From NCBI GenBank assembly GCA_019843655.1, contig JACDQD010000005.1, positions 9,389,575-9,453,574 of the forward strand: 64,000 nucleotides of DNA, given 5' to 3'. The DNA is from Lethocerus indicus. Lineage: Eukaryota; Arthropoda; Insecta; Hemiptera; Belostomatidae. The position numbers and the translations under genes were made by a program. Positions within the stretch are counted from its first letter, which is position 1, and the number at the start of each line of letters is the position of its first letter. Positions 12,783-24,300 of the stretch are shown here, in pieces. A model generated the notes under the pieces. It was given only the letters and a program-made list of their open reading frames with translations. It was not told the origin of the DNA and searched no databases.

Positions 12783-14333
12783 TTATGCTCTTTTGCTTTC
12801 TGTCAGTACTCTCATGATGCTTCCAACACCGCCGACTGTGTAAGCCTTTTCGTGCCAGAGCAGCAATTGGCCGCTCCTCTTTTCAGAGGGGAATTCAAAT
12901 CCTCTGTAGATGTACTTCATGAGTACATCGACCAATTCTATGTCAAGAGAACCAATGGCCTCATCGATTTGCGAAGATTTAAACGACATAAGAACTTTCA
13001 GCGTGAGGTTCAAGGCGTTGTCCTGAAAATTGTACAGAAAAACAATATTAAATTCGGTAAAACTTAAAACATATAACGAGATGAAATCACACTAGCATTT
13101 CAATAATTATATTAATTTTTTTGTTTCTTATATATAGCACAATGAGACTCCTGTTGACTGTTGAGAGATCACTATTGGATCCATTGGCAATGTCTCAGAC
13201 TTGAACCAGTGACCCACCTCAGCCCTCTCTGTTAGGATCCATGATACAGATCAATGGTAATAAAATAACAAAAAAATAATTAAAATGGATTACTTTCACT
13301 TGTTGATTCTTGGATGCTAGTGGTGCATTCTTTAATACAGTCTTCAGTGCTTCTATGTTCTGGCCTCTTGAAATTTTAATTAAGGAATTACACATACTGG
13401 TTATATAATGAAACTAGGACTCTAGTTATAATTTGTGTAACTATAATTAATGAGTAAAAACTCCCGTGAAATTATATTTAAAATTTATATTAAATAAAAA
13501 CTGAGTTTCTTTACAATATTTAGACTCAGATCTAGTTGTTGGTGTTACATTTGCACATGGTCTAGAAAGCCCTAGTCTAGGGAGATCCTCTGTTTTTATT
13601 AAATATCAAATTTGATATGGAAAGAATTTATTGCAAACAGGTCTCTTCATCTTGTACACTACAGACACTCTCGAGCATAGAAACATTAGTAATAAGGACA
13701 CATTTTCAGTAAGTTCAAACAGTCATACTTTCTACAGTCGATTAGAAGAAGATATCGTTGACCAATGCAACTCCACACCCTCCCACAACTCAAACCTACT
13801 TAATTTCAAATGTAAGCAACAGTACATAAACTGTTTTAAAGTATCTTCGCAAAGCTTTAGGATAAGGAAACGTTTATTAACCTTAAAGCAAAAAAAAATA
13901 TTCATACAATTTACTTGCCAACACATTGAAATGTTGATTACAAACATCTACTCATGTTCCTCCAGAACCTAACTTGTTTCTAGGTTGGGGTTGTTGTATT
14001 CATTCAGGGCTCTATTCTGCCCAAGAACGCCTTAACTTGAGCAAAATCTAGGCATAGATGCTTACAGTGCGATAGGTTTTGAACTGAACTTTGGAAAAAC
14101 GAGTACTCGAAAGAGTTCCCAATCATCCGAATATTAACTTTCCTACTAGAACGTAACGAGGAATTCAAAATCGTCGTACAAGGATACGAATTGAGAAGTT
14201 GAGTGACTTCTGACTCATCGGGACCGACGGGCGGGGACTGGAGCTCGCCCTGTTCGTCTTCCCTGTAATTGTCTTCGTTGTACTGGTCGACATCGATTTT
14301 CCTGAACGCGGAGCTCAAAGTGTTTGTCGCCAT
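12783..14333 (-). CDS. Arpc5: Arp2/3 complex subunit 5 (p16-Arc)
   Basis: ARPC5 is a small helical subunit of the Arp2/3 complex that nucleates branched actin. Three minus-strand exons join in frame: 14333-14188, 13366-13294 and 13022-12783, giving about 152 aa, the usual family size. Exon 1 encodes [20 protein letters not shown] and an acidic linker, as in human p16-Arc. Exon 2 gives [20 protein letters not shown]. Exon 3 gives [14 protein letters not shown], the hallmark [14 protein letters not shown] and the end [16 protein letters not shown]. The ATG is fixed by the conserved MA-NTLSS-FRK start. Intron 1 has U12-type signals; intron 2 is ordinary. The gene is divergent from flacc, with starts about 970 bp apart. 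Confidence 0.95.
13367..14187 (-). other. Probable U12-type (minor spliceosome) intron 1 of ARPC5
   Basis: Read on the minus strand, the intron starts GTATCCTTG (14187-14179), matching the U12 donor consensus RTATCCTTT over its first eight bases. Near its end it has TTCCTTAAT (13387-13379), a full match to the U12 branch consensus TTCCTTRAY, about a dozen bases before the AG. There is no strong polypyrimidine tract. Joining here keeps the ARPC5 frame. Confidence 0.85.
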
Positions 14334-15305
14334 CGCGGGCTGAGAGTTATTAGAAAAGAAAAAATGAAACTAGGTTATCGAAAATAAATAACGCGGAGAA
14401 ACTAAGTTCCGGCCCTACGAGTCCGGGGTGAAAAAGATAACAGTGAAGTCGATTTGTAAACATATCATGAGTGTCAGAACACCAACATTCAACATCAAAC
14501 CGTAACTATTAAAGTTAATGCTCCTGAACTATAATATTCATGATCAGAATTTAGCATAGGAAAAATTAGATTTTTGTTGTTTCGCGATCTATTATAATTG
14601 TTTTATCTAAGGGTATTTTTCTTTTTTGTACGCAATATACAAATTAACTTCGTACGCTATTTATTTATTTTGTACGTTTATATTGTTTTATAACTATTTT
14701 ATAAGTTCTTATAGAGTAATATTTCATATTTACAAAAGTGGAAAGTTATATTTATAACTGTAAATATATTTTATTTACAATTCGTTTAATTTGTATTAAT
14801 AAAATATCTTGCATTAAAACAAACGTAATTTACGTTTAAAGAAATTAAGATACATTAAAATATGCTTTAGAAAACATTTTTTTATTTTGGTACAGAAATT
14901 AATCGGTTAGTGAAATATCGAGTGTATGGTTGGTAGTACCGAGATATGTTTAACGACTGGTTTTGGTTATAAGGGTTGTGTTAATTTTTGCTTACTATTT
15001 CCTTTAAGTATTTAAGTGTTATGAACTAATTGGAAATGAGGCGACGTTTGAAAACAACTATTGCCGATTAAAGTGATATCTTCGGTCTCCTTTCAATAAC
15101 CTATAAGGGTCGGCTGTATTTATGCATTGAGCTTCTTACTCCTCAAGACCTAATGTGAAAATTTCAAGGTATTTGTATCTAATTTCTTTGTTTATATTTC
15201 ATGTAAATCGTTTAAGAATCAGGATCACAATCGTTGGCTTTAATTATTTAAGAAAAATCAGTCGCTAAATATCCAACTTCATTTTAGACTTGGTGGGCAG
15301 CCAAG
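14334..15305. promoter_or_regulatory. Divergent promoter region of ARPC5 and flacc
   Basis: This AT-rich spacer of about 970 bp lies between two head-to-head start codons. A possible 5'UTR intron for flacc runs 15169-15287, with donor CAAG/GTATTT and acceptor TTTTAG/ACTTGG, 18 bases before the flacc ATG. No other gene is seen. Core promoter elements were not identified with confidence. Confidence 0.45.
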
Positions 15306-18300
15306 ATGTCCAAAGCAAATAAGCGTAAATCAGGAGGAGATACAGCAAGTAAAAGTAGCAACAGTTCTAGTGCCAGTAAGGATTCTCTAAAGCGACCTAG
15401 CGTATTCGAAAGGCTCGGCACTAAGACTTCGACAGGAAATTCAGGATCAGCAACTTCTTGTTTGTCCGTCAACACCAGTAGCCAATCAGACACCTTCTGC
15501 AGGCATTGGGCCCAAAATGGCACTTGCCCTTATGGCAAAAGTTGCAAGTATGTGGCATGTAAAGACCGTGAATTTATATCTGGTTCTGATGACTACGATG
15601 CGTCTGATTTTTCTGGTTTTTTTTTCAGGTTGTCGAGCACTCACATTTTAATTAGCCCGTCGAAGCGAAACGCAAAGAAAGAGTCTGACTCAAAGCAGGT
15701 TATTAAAAGTTTTGGTCCCAGTATTTTTCTACAACGTCCCGCGAATGATAGCATTTGAAATACTCAGAAGGCCTGTTTCAGAGTTCTGGTCGAGGGGGTG
15801 TTGAGGAGAAAAGATTGCATTCGACTGTTGTTCGTAAAAGTCCGGAAGTGAATTGGGAATCTTGGGATCAAACCGAGTTGGAATACGAAGACGAAAAAGC
15901 CCTTGAGAAGCGAAGACAGTTGCTTCAACGGGAGCTAGAGCTCCAGATGAAGAAGGATACACGAAAGCAGGATCCATCTAAGGTTGTCAATGTTTGTTGA
16001 ATTCTATAACGAGGTCTTAAATTTTGAAGATTTCTCTTTATCGTCCGATTTTATTTTGAAGCGGAACTTAGTAATGGAATTGGTGGTGGAAATCAGTAGA
16101 ATAGTTTGGCAATTGTTTTCCATCCGGAGGGAAATCCTACGACTTTTCCCCCCTCGTTTGTTAATCTGATTATGTTTTAGTTTGTCTTTGCATGAAATTG
16201 TAATACGGAAAGTATTATCGCACCATGTAGTTGTATTTATTTCTTTTGGTATTAAAAAGTCTGAAAGCTTGCTTACAAACAAAAGCATTGTGTTGTGTCT
16301 TTAACCCTTTTTTGGAGATAATTATTTCAATCGGCACTGCATTTGATTTTTAGACTAGTAAAAACTGGAGGAGTTTTTATTGGCCGTCGGTTGTCAGATC
16401 AGTAGAGCAATTTTGTCTTCGTTCGCGAACATTTTTCCAGCAATATTAGTGTAACAAGTATAACAGTTGCTAGTGCTTGCAAAGGGTGGAGAGATGCATG
16501 AGAAGTGAATGCTACTTCTAGGTCTAGGAATGCTAATAATTGGTTAGAAAACTTAATTTACTATATTTGATGATGGTGCTATTCAAATATTGTCCACTAA
16601 AAGAACTAAAACCAGTCGAATTTTGGAGCCACCTAATAATCGTAACAAAATTTAGGGTTATACATAGCATTGTATAGTGACTTGTGTGTGTTCCTTCCTT
16701 GTTATTGTCAGAGTGTAAGGAGAGTTTTCGGCCCTGTGTATGTCTCCAATACAGCAAAGAGTCAGTCTCATTTTGAACAATGGAATCCGGAATGTGAATC
16801 GGACGTGGAGAGGTGAGAAACAGCAAGATGGTGGATCAATTCTGGTTCAATACAATTATCTGGAAGGTTTTAAGAATCATCGCTGCTTCAAATTATTATC
16901 AAAGTATCAGACTTAGGCTGTGTTACTCTTAGGGAGGGCTTTTTCATCAAAATACGTTTTTAATATTACACCTTGTCTCTGGGAAAAATCTGCGCCCACT
17001 CTCATTTACATACTCTTTACCAGGATCCTTTTTTTTCTTTCTCTCATTTTTTTATATTTTTATTCATTGGAATAGTTTCGATTGTAATATTTCAGGACTG
17101 CCAATAATTATAGTAACGTAGTCTTCTTTAAATGGACAATTGAATTGCTGGCAAGTGACGACTCGTTTACACGAGTTTTTTTTATCACAACGAATTATGA
17201 CTCCAGGACAACATTGTCATTTATATATTTTATCGACAGGAAGGAATCATCACTCTCCAAATTTTAAATGATGAAGAGATATTTTGGGGCCTTTGGTAAA
17301 AGAATTAGGTTATAAATATGAGTGGGCACATTCACGGGGGCGCCAACCTGCTTCAACCGATGGGGAAATCGTGACATCGCTGTCAACCTCGTTTTTCCCC
17401 GCGTTTGCCAGCACAACAAGAAACTCTCTCAGTACACTGTCAGCATTTCAGTCGGCCAGAGTATGTTTAAGTGAGCGGAATAAATGATGTTTTTAATTAA
17501 CAAAGCGTGTTTTATTGTGCGTGTGCGTGGTGTAGAGGCGAAGCAGTTCAACGTCGAGTTGCAGCTCGAGCAGTTCGGCGAGCAGCAGTTCATCGGCAAC
17601 AAGTTCAACTTCGAGCAGCCAGACCAGGAAGAGGCCACCACCGGACCCTAAGAAGAAGAGACAGTCAACCTCGAGCCCGTCCAGTGCAGAGAGGAACACG
17701 AAGAAACCTATGTAAGCCTCAACCAATTTACTATTTTTTTACCATAGATTTTGTGTTCTGTCTCCTTTCGCTGGTTTGGTCCTTGTACTAGACCAGTTTT
17801 GGCTGCTTGCCATCTTCAGTAGGAGTGTGAGTCACAAGATGAGGGCATGCTGTCACTTACTTCACTTATGCTGTAGGGGTTGTCTGGTTTCTTGTGTTTT
17901 TATATATTATATATATAGTCTGGAATGTTTTTCTTTTCCAGTAGTACAGTCAAAATGGGATACAAGGAGAGCCCAACGAGGAAAATGTCGGTTGTGAAAA
18001 AGCCCACAAGTTCCCCGGGGAGAAAGACCTCCACGTCCAGGCGGAAAACTTCGGTGTCGCCTCCGCGCAAAGCCCCAACCCCGCCCAAACAGAAACCTTC
18101 CTCTAATAGTGAGTCATCCGTATTACTCTTCGAATATACAGTAACGTCATCAGTTTTGTGAAGTGGCACTCAACAATTTTGAACATGAGAACCGAAAGTT
18201 TATGGTGGACAGAATTTTTTTTTATTACGGAGAGCTATTAAGTTATTAATAACTGCTAGTAAGCAGCTCAACCTGTCACTTTTAATAAACATTCTGTTTC

Positions 18301-21300
18301 TTTTGTTCAGGTGGGAGGCGTAAGGAGTCGCCGAGGGGTGCCAGAAGCGGTTCAAAACACAGGAGCATCTCTAGGGAGAGAAGAGGAGCCAGAGGTAGGA
18401 GCCCAAAACCGAGACACAGGTCCAGACCAAGATCACCCAGACCGAGATCTAACAGGGCTAGGTAACAAGAAACGATAGCTTAGTTAGTAGTTTAGTAGTT
18501 CAGGTTATTGCACCAATTATGGACACCATTTAATAACACTGTCCACATTAAGGACAGTCACTCGTTTGGTATTCTGTCTCCACTGATCCAATGAAGCAAT
18601 AGACTAGTATTAAGGTATATACACCATGCATTCTGCCTGTTTTGTTTTTCTATGCTCATTCTCTCTTCTGGTTGATATGTGTAAACATTTTACTCTCAAT
18701 ACTTTCTGGCAACTGGCTCTTTCTATATTATAATTTCAAAAGTGTTTGTTGCAATTGTGCATAACTGTTCCTTTTGTTGATGTAATTTCGTGTTGCAAAT
18801 CTTAAATAACTTCAAATCCATTCTGTTATATTTTCTGATGTATTTCAAAATTTTATGAACCCCCATTGATACAAGGATTTAATATTTGTAAACTTTTAAT
18901 TTTTATACCTACATTTTTTCTTCAGGAGCAATGATCGTAAGAAGGATGATGACAGGAATAGGAAAGATGATTCAACCAGACGAGATCGAAAGTCAGACTT
19001 TAGGGATAAGAGTAAGTCTGTAATTATTTTAAAAATTACTTTACATAAATAGACAAAAGATATTTATATTTAGTAACATCCCTTTTTACCCACAGAACGT
19101 ATACATTTATTTATATATAATTATTACATATAACAACAAGAAAAAATATGGGATTAAAATATTCCCAATCTCGTATCTTGAATGATGCAAAATTTTATTG
19201 ATTCTTTTTATAAATTCTTCAGTTACAAAAAAACAAGAGCTTTTAATGAAATTATGTGGTTAAATAGCAGGCCTTGTAAGTAGGAAGGAATATAATAAAA
19301 AGTGCATTGATTTGTTTGCATTATTTGTTGAATTTCATAAGTGTTAAATATTGATTGGCCATTCTCTTAATATGATTTAACTCTCAAAATGTAATTTACC
19401 CAGAGATTTATAAGGAGCCCAGCAAATTCTAATTTGTCTGTAGATAAATACTGTAGTCTGGTTATGAACTTTGCGTGCAGATATTATAGTTTTCAAAAAT
19501 TTCATCCGATAGGGGACCATGATGACGCGCGGAGCCGCGAAAAGGCGAGAGACCAGAGAGAAGCGGCGAGGGAGAAGGAGAGAATGGAAGCGCTGGAGAG
19601 GTGCCGCGAGAGGCAGAGGGAGAGGGAGCAGCTGGCCAAGGAGAAGGAGAGGGCGAGGGAGGAGCGCGAGAGGGAGAGGGAGAAGGTGAGGGAAGCGGAG
19701 AGGGAGCGAGAGAGAGACAGAAAGGAGGCCGTCAAGAGGGACTACGAGAGGGACCTCCAGCTCAGGGACAAGAACAAGGACAGGGACAGAATCAGCAACA
19801 ACAAGGACAGGAAGGAATCGAGGGACAGGTTAGCACCCTAAACATACACCTTGTGATCTCTTAATACTGAGTTTTTAGTTTAAAATACCTGTTTTGTGGT
19901 CTGCGAAGGGTTGGAAAACCGTAGATTTCGTGGTTGGTCTTTTGTTAGACTGGTGCACTTAGGATGTTTATATAGAGTTTATTTAGAAACGTTTATATAC
20001 ACACGACAAACAGACAACCACCACAGTGCAAGTGACAGTGACAGTGCAGTGAGGATGCCCAGAAAACATCCAATCTATGGTACTGAGTTTTTCTTTAACT
20101 AGCAAGATGTTTCGTAGAGAAACCATTGTGGATTTAAAAAAAAATACCTTTAATTTGGAATACTTATTTGTGGTTGGTGAGGAAAATGGAATACTATAGT
20201 TTTGTAGAATCCCAATTAAAAAATACCTCAAAATTTGTCCACAATGAGCTATCTGTGTTGCTATACTGATAATGTATAAATTAAAATTTATCCTAACAAC
20301 ACAAAAACTATTTATCATGAATCAGTGAAAATTTGTTTCATGGCTTACAACTTTTGTTGTACGGGGATGCATGCTATAAATTGTATATAAAACAGCAAGG
20401 AAACCATTACCAAAGTTAATTGTAAATGAATTAACGACTTAATAAAAACATCTATATATCTTTTATCTTTTTCAAGAAAGGACCTCAAGAGGAGGTTTAA
20501 GGTAGTTTTCTCAATCTTCTCTAGTTGGTTTGAACCAGCGAGAGGAGACAGATGATTGAGAGAACTATGGCATTCACAGTTTTAGGGCTAACATTTCAGA
20601 AGTTATCTCTGTTTTTTTTAAACTGAAATTGAACACACTGATCAGCAGGTACGACAGGCTGGACAAGAGGAGTGGACTGGACGACAAATTGGACAAGGAC
20701 AAGAGGGGCGATCGGGAGCACGAGAGGCGCAGCGAGAAGGGAGCCGACAGGGAGAGGAGCAGGGAGAAGGACAGGTACGACAGGGAGCGGAGCTACGAGA
20801 GGGTCACGCTCTCCCTCGACAAGGAGAGGGAGAGGGAGAGAGAGAGAGAGGAGAGGGAGAGGGAGAGAGAAAGGGAGAGGGAGAGAGAGAGGGAGAGGGG
20901 TCCGACGAAGAGCGTCGACCGCGCCAGGAGCAGGGACAGGTTTGACTCGAGGCCATTCGACTCCAGGAGACTCCTCTCAGACGACAAACCGTACACCAGC
21001 CCGTACAGAGGTAGTATGTCCCTTAGTTATTTAATATAGGCTGTTCCAAAATTAACGCAAGATTTGAATTTTAATTCAGTTTTTTTCTTTAAATTGTTAT
21101 TTATGGAATGTTGTGGGTTATGTATGGAATAACAAATCGGGCAAATGGCCTCCACGGCTTTGCTGGCACATATGCACTCTTTTGTCGAAATTTTCCATGA
21201 CCATTTTGCATAAATGTGGCTGAATTTTGTTGATGCAGCGTAGAATTTCCTCCTTCAAAGCACTCGTGGTTGCGGGCTTGACGGCATAGACCTTCAACTT

Positions 21301-24300
21301 CAAATAACCCCATAAAAAGAAATCCGATGGTGTCAAATTGCACGATCTAGGGGGCCAATTCTTGTCACCGAAATGAGAGAGTACACGGCAGGAGATATCT
21401 CGTGCGGTAATTGAATTGTTTCACGGGCTGTATGGCATGTGGCTCCGTCTTGTTGAAACCACATGTTATCCACATCAATATCATCCAGTTTAGGCAGAAA
21501 GAACTGTGTTATCGTGTCGCGATATCGAGCACCAGTAACATTCACTGCTTGACCAGTTTCAATTTCGAAAAAGTGTGGTCCAATGATGCCTCCAGCCCAA
21601 AATCCGCACCAAACAGTGACACGTTGAGGATGCATTTGTTTTTCGTTAATCACATGCGGGTGAACCCCAAACGCAGCAATTTTTTGACAATTAACAAAGC
21701 CATCAAGGTGCTTCATCGAAATGTTTGAACTGTGGCTGCTAAACTTTCATTATTTTTGAAATATTGTTCAACAATGAAAACACGTTCTTTCGTGTAATGC
21801 TCCATTTGTAGTAACCCTAAACTATCAGCTGTCAAATGGTTTGTTTTAATAGGGTTGGCAACTTTACTGCAAGAATGGTGGCAAATTCAAATCTTGTGTT
21901 AATTTTGGAACACCCTATATAATGCTGTTTCTCTGTCTGTCCATGACCACAAAATATACTGAAATACTGTATGTTACTCCTCATTAAAAAGAAAGACCGC
22001 AATTTCTTTGGGGTTATGACTTCACAGACTGTTTTCTGATATTTTTCAACTGCATTACTGAGAAATTACGAAAACATTTTTGCAATCAAATATGTCATAA
22101 TGTCTGTCCTGCATTTTTGTCAATTGTCTCTTAAATATTGTTTCAGGAGGAGAGAGAAGCAGGTACGAGAATGATAGAAGCGAAAGGGACAGGGTTCTGT
22201 ACAAAGAACTCAGCCCAACCAGTAGAGAGGAAGCTCGACTTAGGCTGTCACAGCCGTATCCTGACGACAGGAGAATGTAAGTTCTAAATTAGTTTATGTT
22301 AACAATTAGTTTGTTATCAAAAAATAATATACTATCATTAACCTCCGGTGAGATCATGTGTTGACCCACTGTTAATCAGAGATTCTTCCTACGTTTGGTA
22401 CCCCCAAGAAAGTTCCAGTGGGAGGGTTCCCCCCCCCTACTTATCTTCGACATTTTCTTCTTCTGACATTTTGGAACTCTTACCACTTCTATCATCATGG
22501 TTCATCTTAAGAATAGACCAACTCTGAGTCCTCTATATGTATCTGAAAGTGGTGTATGCCCTTATTCCTCGTATTCATTTGTTCCCGTCTTACCACGAAC
22601 CATCCAATTATTATTTTTGTTTTTATGGATTTCTACTACCTCCCAATATTATATATATGTATGTATGTATGTATATATATAATTTAATGTAATTACAGGA
22701 GGAGAGACCGGGGTTGGGATGGTCGCTATGACGACTCGACCAAAACCAGCAGAGACTGGGACTCGAGGGACTATGCCGATTCGCGGAGGGAATGGGACAG
22801 TCGAACAAGGTAAATAATGTTTAAATAATTTAATCTTGCGCTTATTCTTGCTTTAAGTTATTTTTCTTTGTACTGTCGGTAAAGAAAAGGAGAATCATTC
22901 GTAACAAATAAATGTAATATATTCACTGGTCTGTCAAGGTAATCTTGTATATTACCTAGTTAATCCACGAGTCTTCACGTATTAACAGTAACACTTACGC
23001 TGTACAATATTTAAAACTGATTATTGTATTTTGTCTCGATTGTTCGCGGTTGTATCGGAAGCTAGATTAGTATGAATTCTCGGTGAATGTACTAACTTCT
23101 ATAACAACCGCAGGTCAGGTAAAATGTAAACTGACACGATCAGTGTAAAACTCGAAATCAATTAAAATTAGATTTAAAGCTTGATCCCCGCCGGCCGCCT
23201 TCTAACATTGTTGGTATGTAGACGGGGCTTGGAAGAGAGTGAGAGTGGCGATTGGGGCTATAACAGTGGTGGAGGTGGAGGTGGAAGTGGAGGTGGTGGA
23301 GGTGGAGGTGTTGGTGGAGGAGGAGGAGGCGGTGTCGTGAGTGGAAACGGAGGAGGCGGAGGCGGAGGTGTCGGCGGCACCGTGGTGGTCGTAGGAGGCG
23401 GTGGCAGCGGAGGTGGTGGTGTAGGAGGCGGTGGCGGTGGCCCGGGGGTCACAGCCCAGAGCGTCATCACTCCACCTGAATGGCTCCAGAGATCATCAAG
23501 GCCCGACAGCAACCTGGTACTCATCACGCACGACGACAGGTCCGCTCTCTCTAATTATAATAAAACCGTAGATTTTGTGTGTTTCTGTCTCCTCTCTCTG
23601 GTTTGGTCTTTTGCTAGACCGGTTTCGGCTGCTTGCCATCTTCAGTAGCGGTGTTAGTCACTTTGGATGTTTTTTGCCACTGTTTGCCATTTTGTCACTG
23701 TTGCTTGTACTGTGGTGGTTGTCTCTTTATCGTTTATATATGGGTGTCTTGTTACTGTGTTTTTGAGGGATCTTGTTTGACTTGAGGGGGGAAAGGACCC
23801 AACCAACCCCCCCTTTTTACCAACAACCCAACAAAAACTTAAGCAGATTAAGTTGTCCTTTAAATACTTTAACTTTAAATAGTCCCTGGAGGACCCCTGG
23901 GTTAAATAAATTTGAGCATTAAATACATTGCAATAAATGGAAATTCTAATTTTACATGCAGACTTTCTAAAAGTGGTTTGTTTATAGTTTACAATGCCTG
24001 TTTTGTGGTCAAAATCCCCCATAACTCAAACAAGAGAAACAAAATCCCCCCCAAAACACAATAACAAGACACACACATATACACACGACAGACAACCACT
24101 ACAGTACAAGTGACAGTGCAATGTGGATGCCCAAAAAACATCCATAGCACCAAAAGTGACTAACACTACTACTGGAGATGGCGAGCGGCCGAAACCGGTC
24201 TAGCAAAAGACCAAACTGGCAATAGAAGACAGAAACACACGAAATCTACGGTATTCCAACCCCTCGCAGACCACAAAACAGGTATTTTAAGCCATAAACA

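Noticed and set aside
13150..13210. tRNA-like B box on the minus strand (CTGGTTCAAGTC)
   Set aside because: No A box, no cloverleaf and no repeat ends found; may be chance or an old SINE.
19502..20996. Ser/Leu-rich minus-strand frames and Gly/Arg-rich plus frames over the RE blocks
   Set aside because: Other frames of the Arg-Glu repeats in flacc exons 8 and 9.
23258..23527. Poly-proline minus-strand frame
   Set aside because: Mirror of the poly-glycine exon of flacc, which is in frame with its neighbours.
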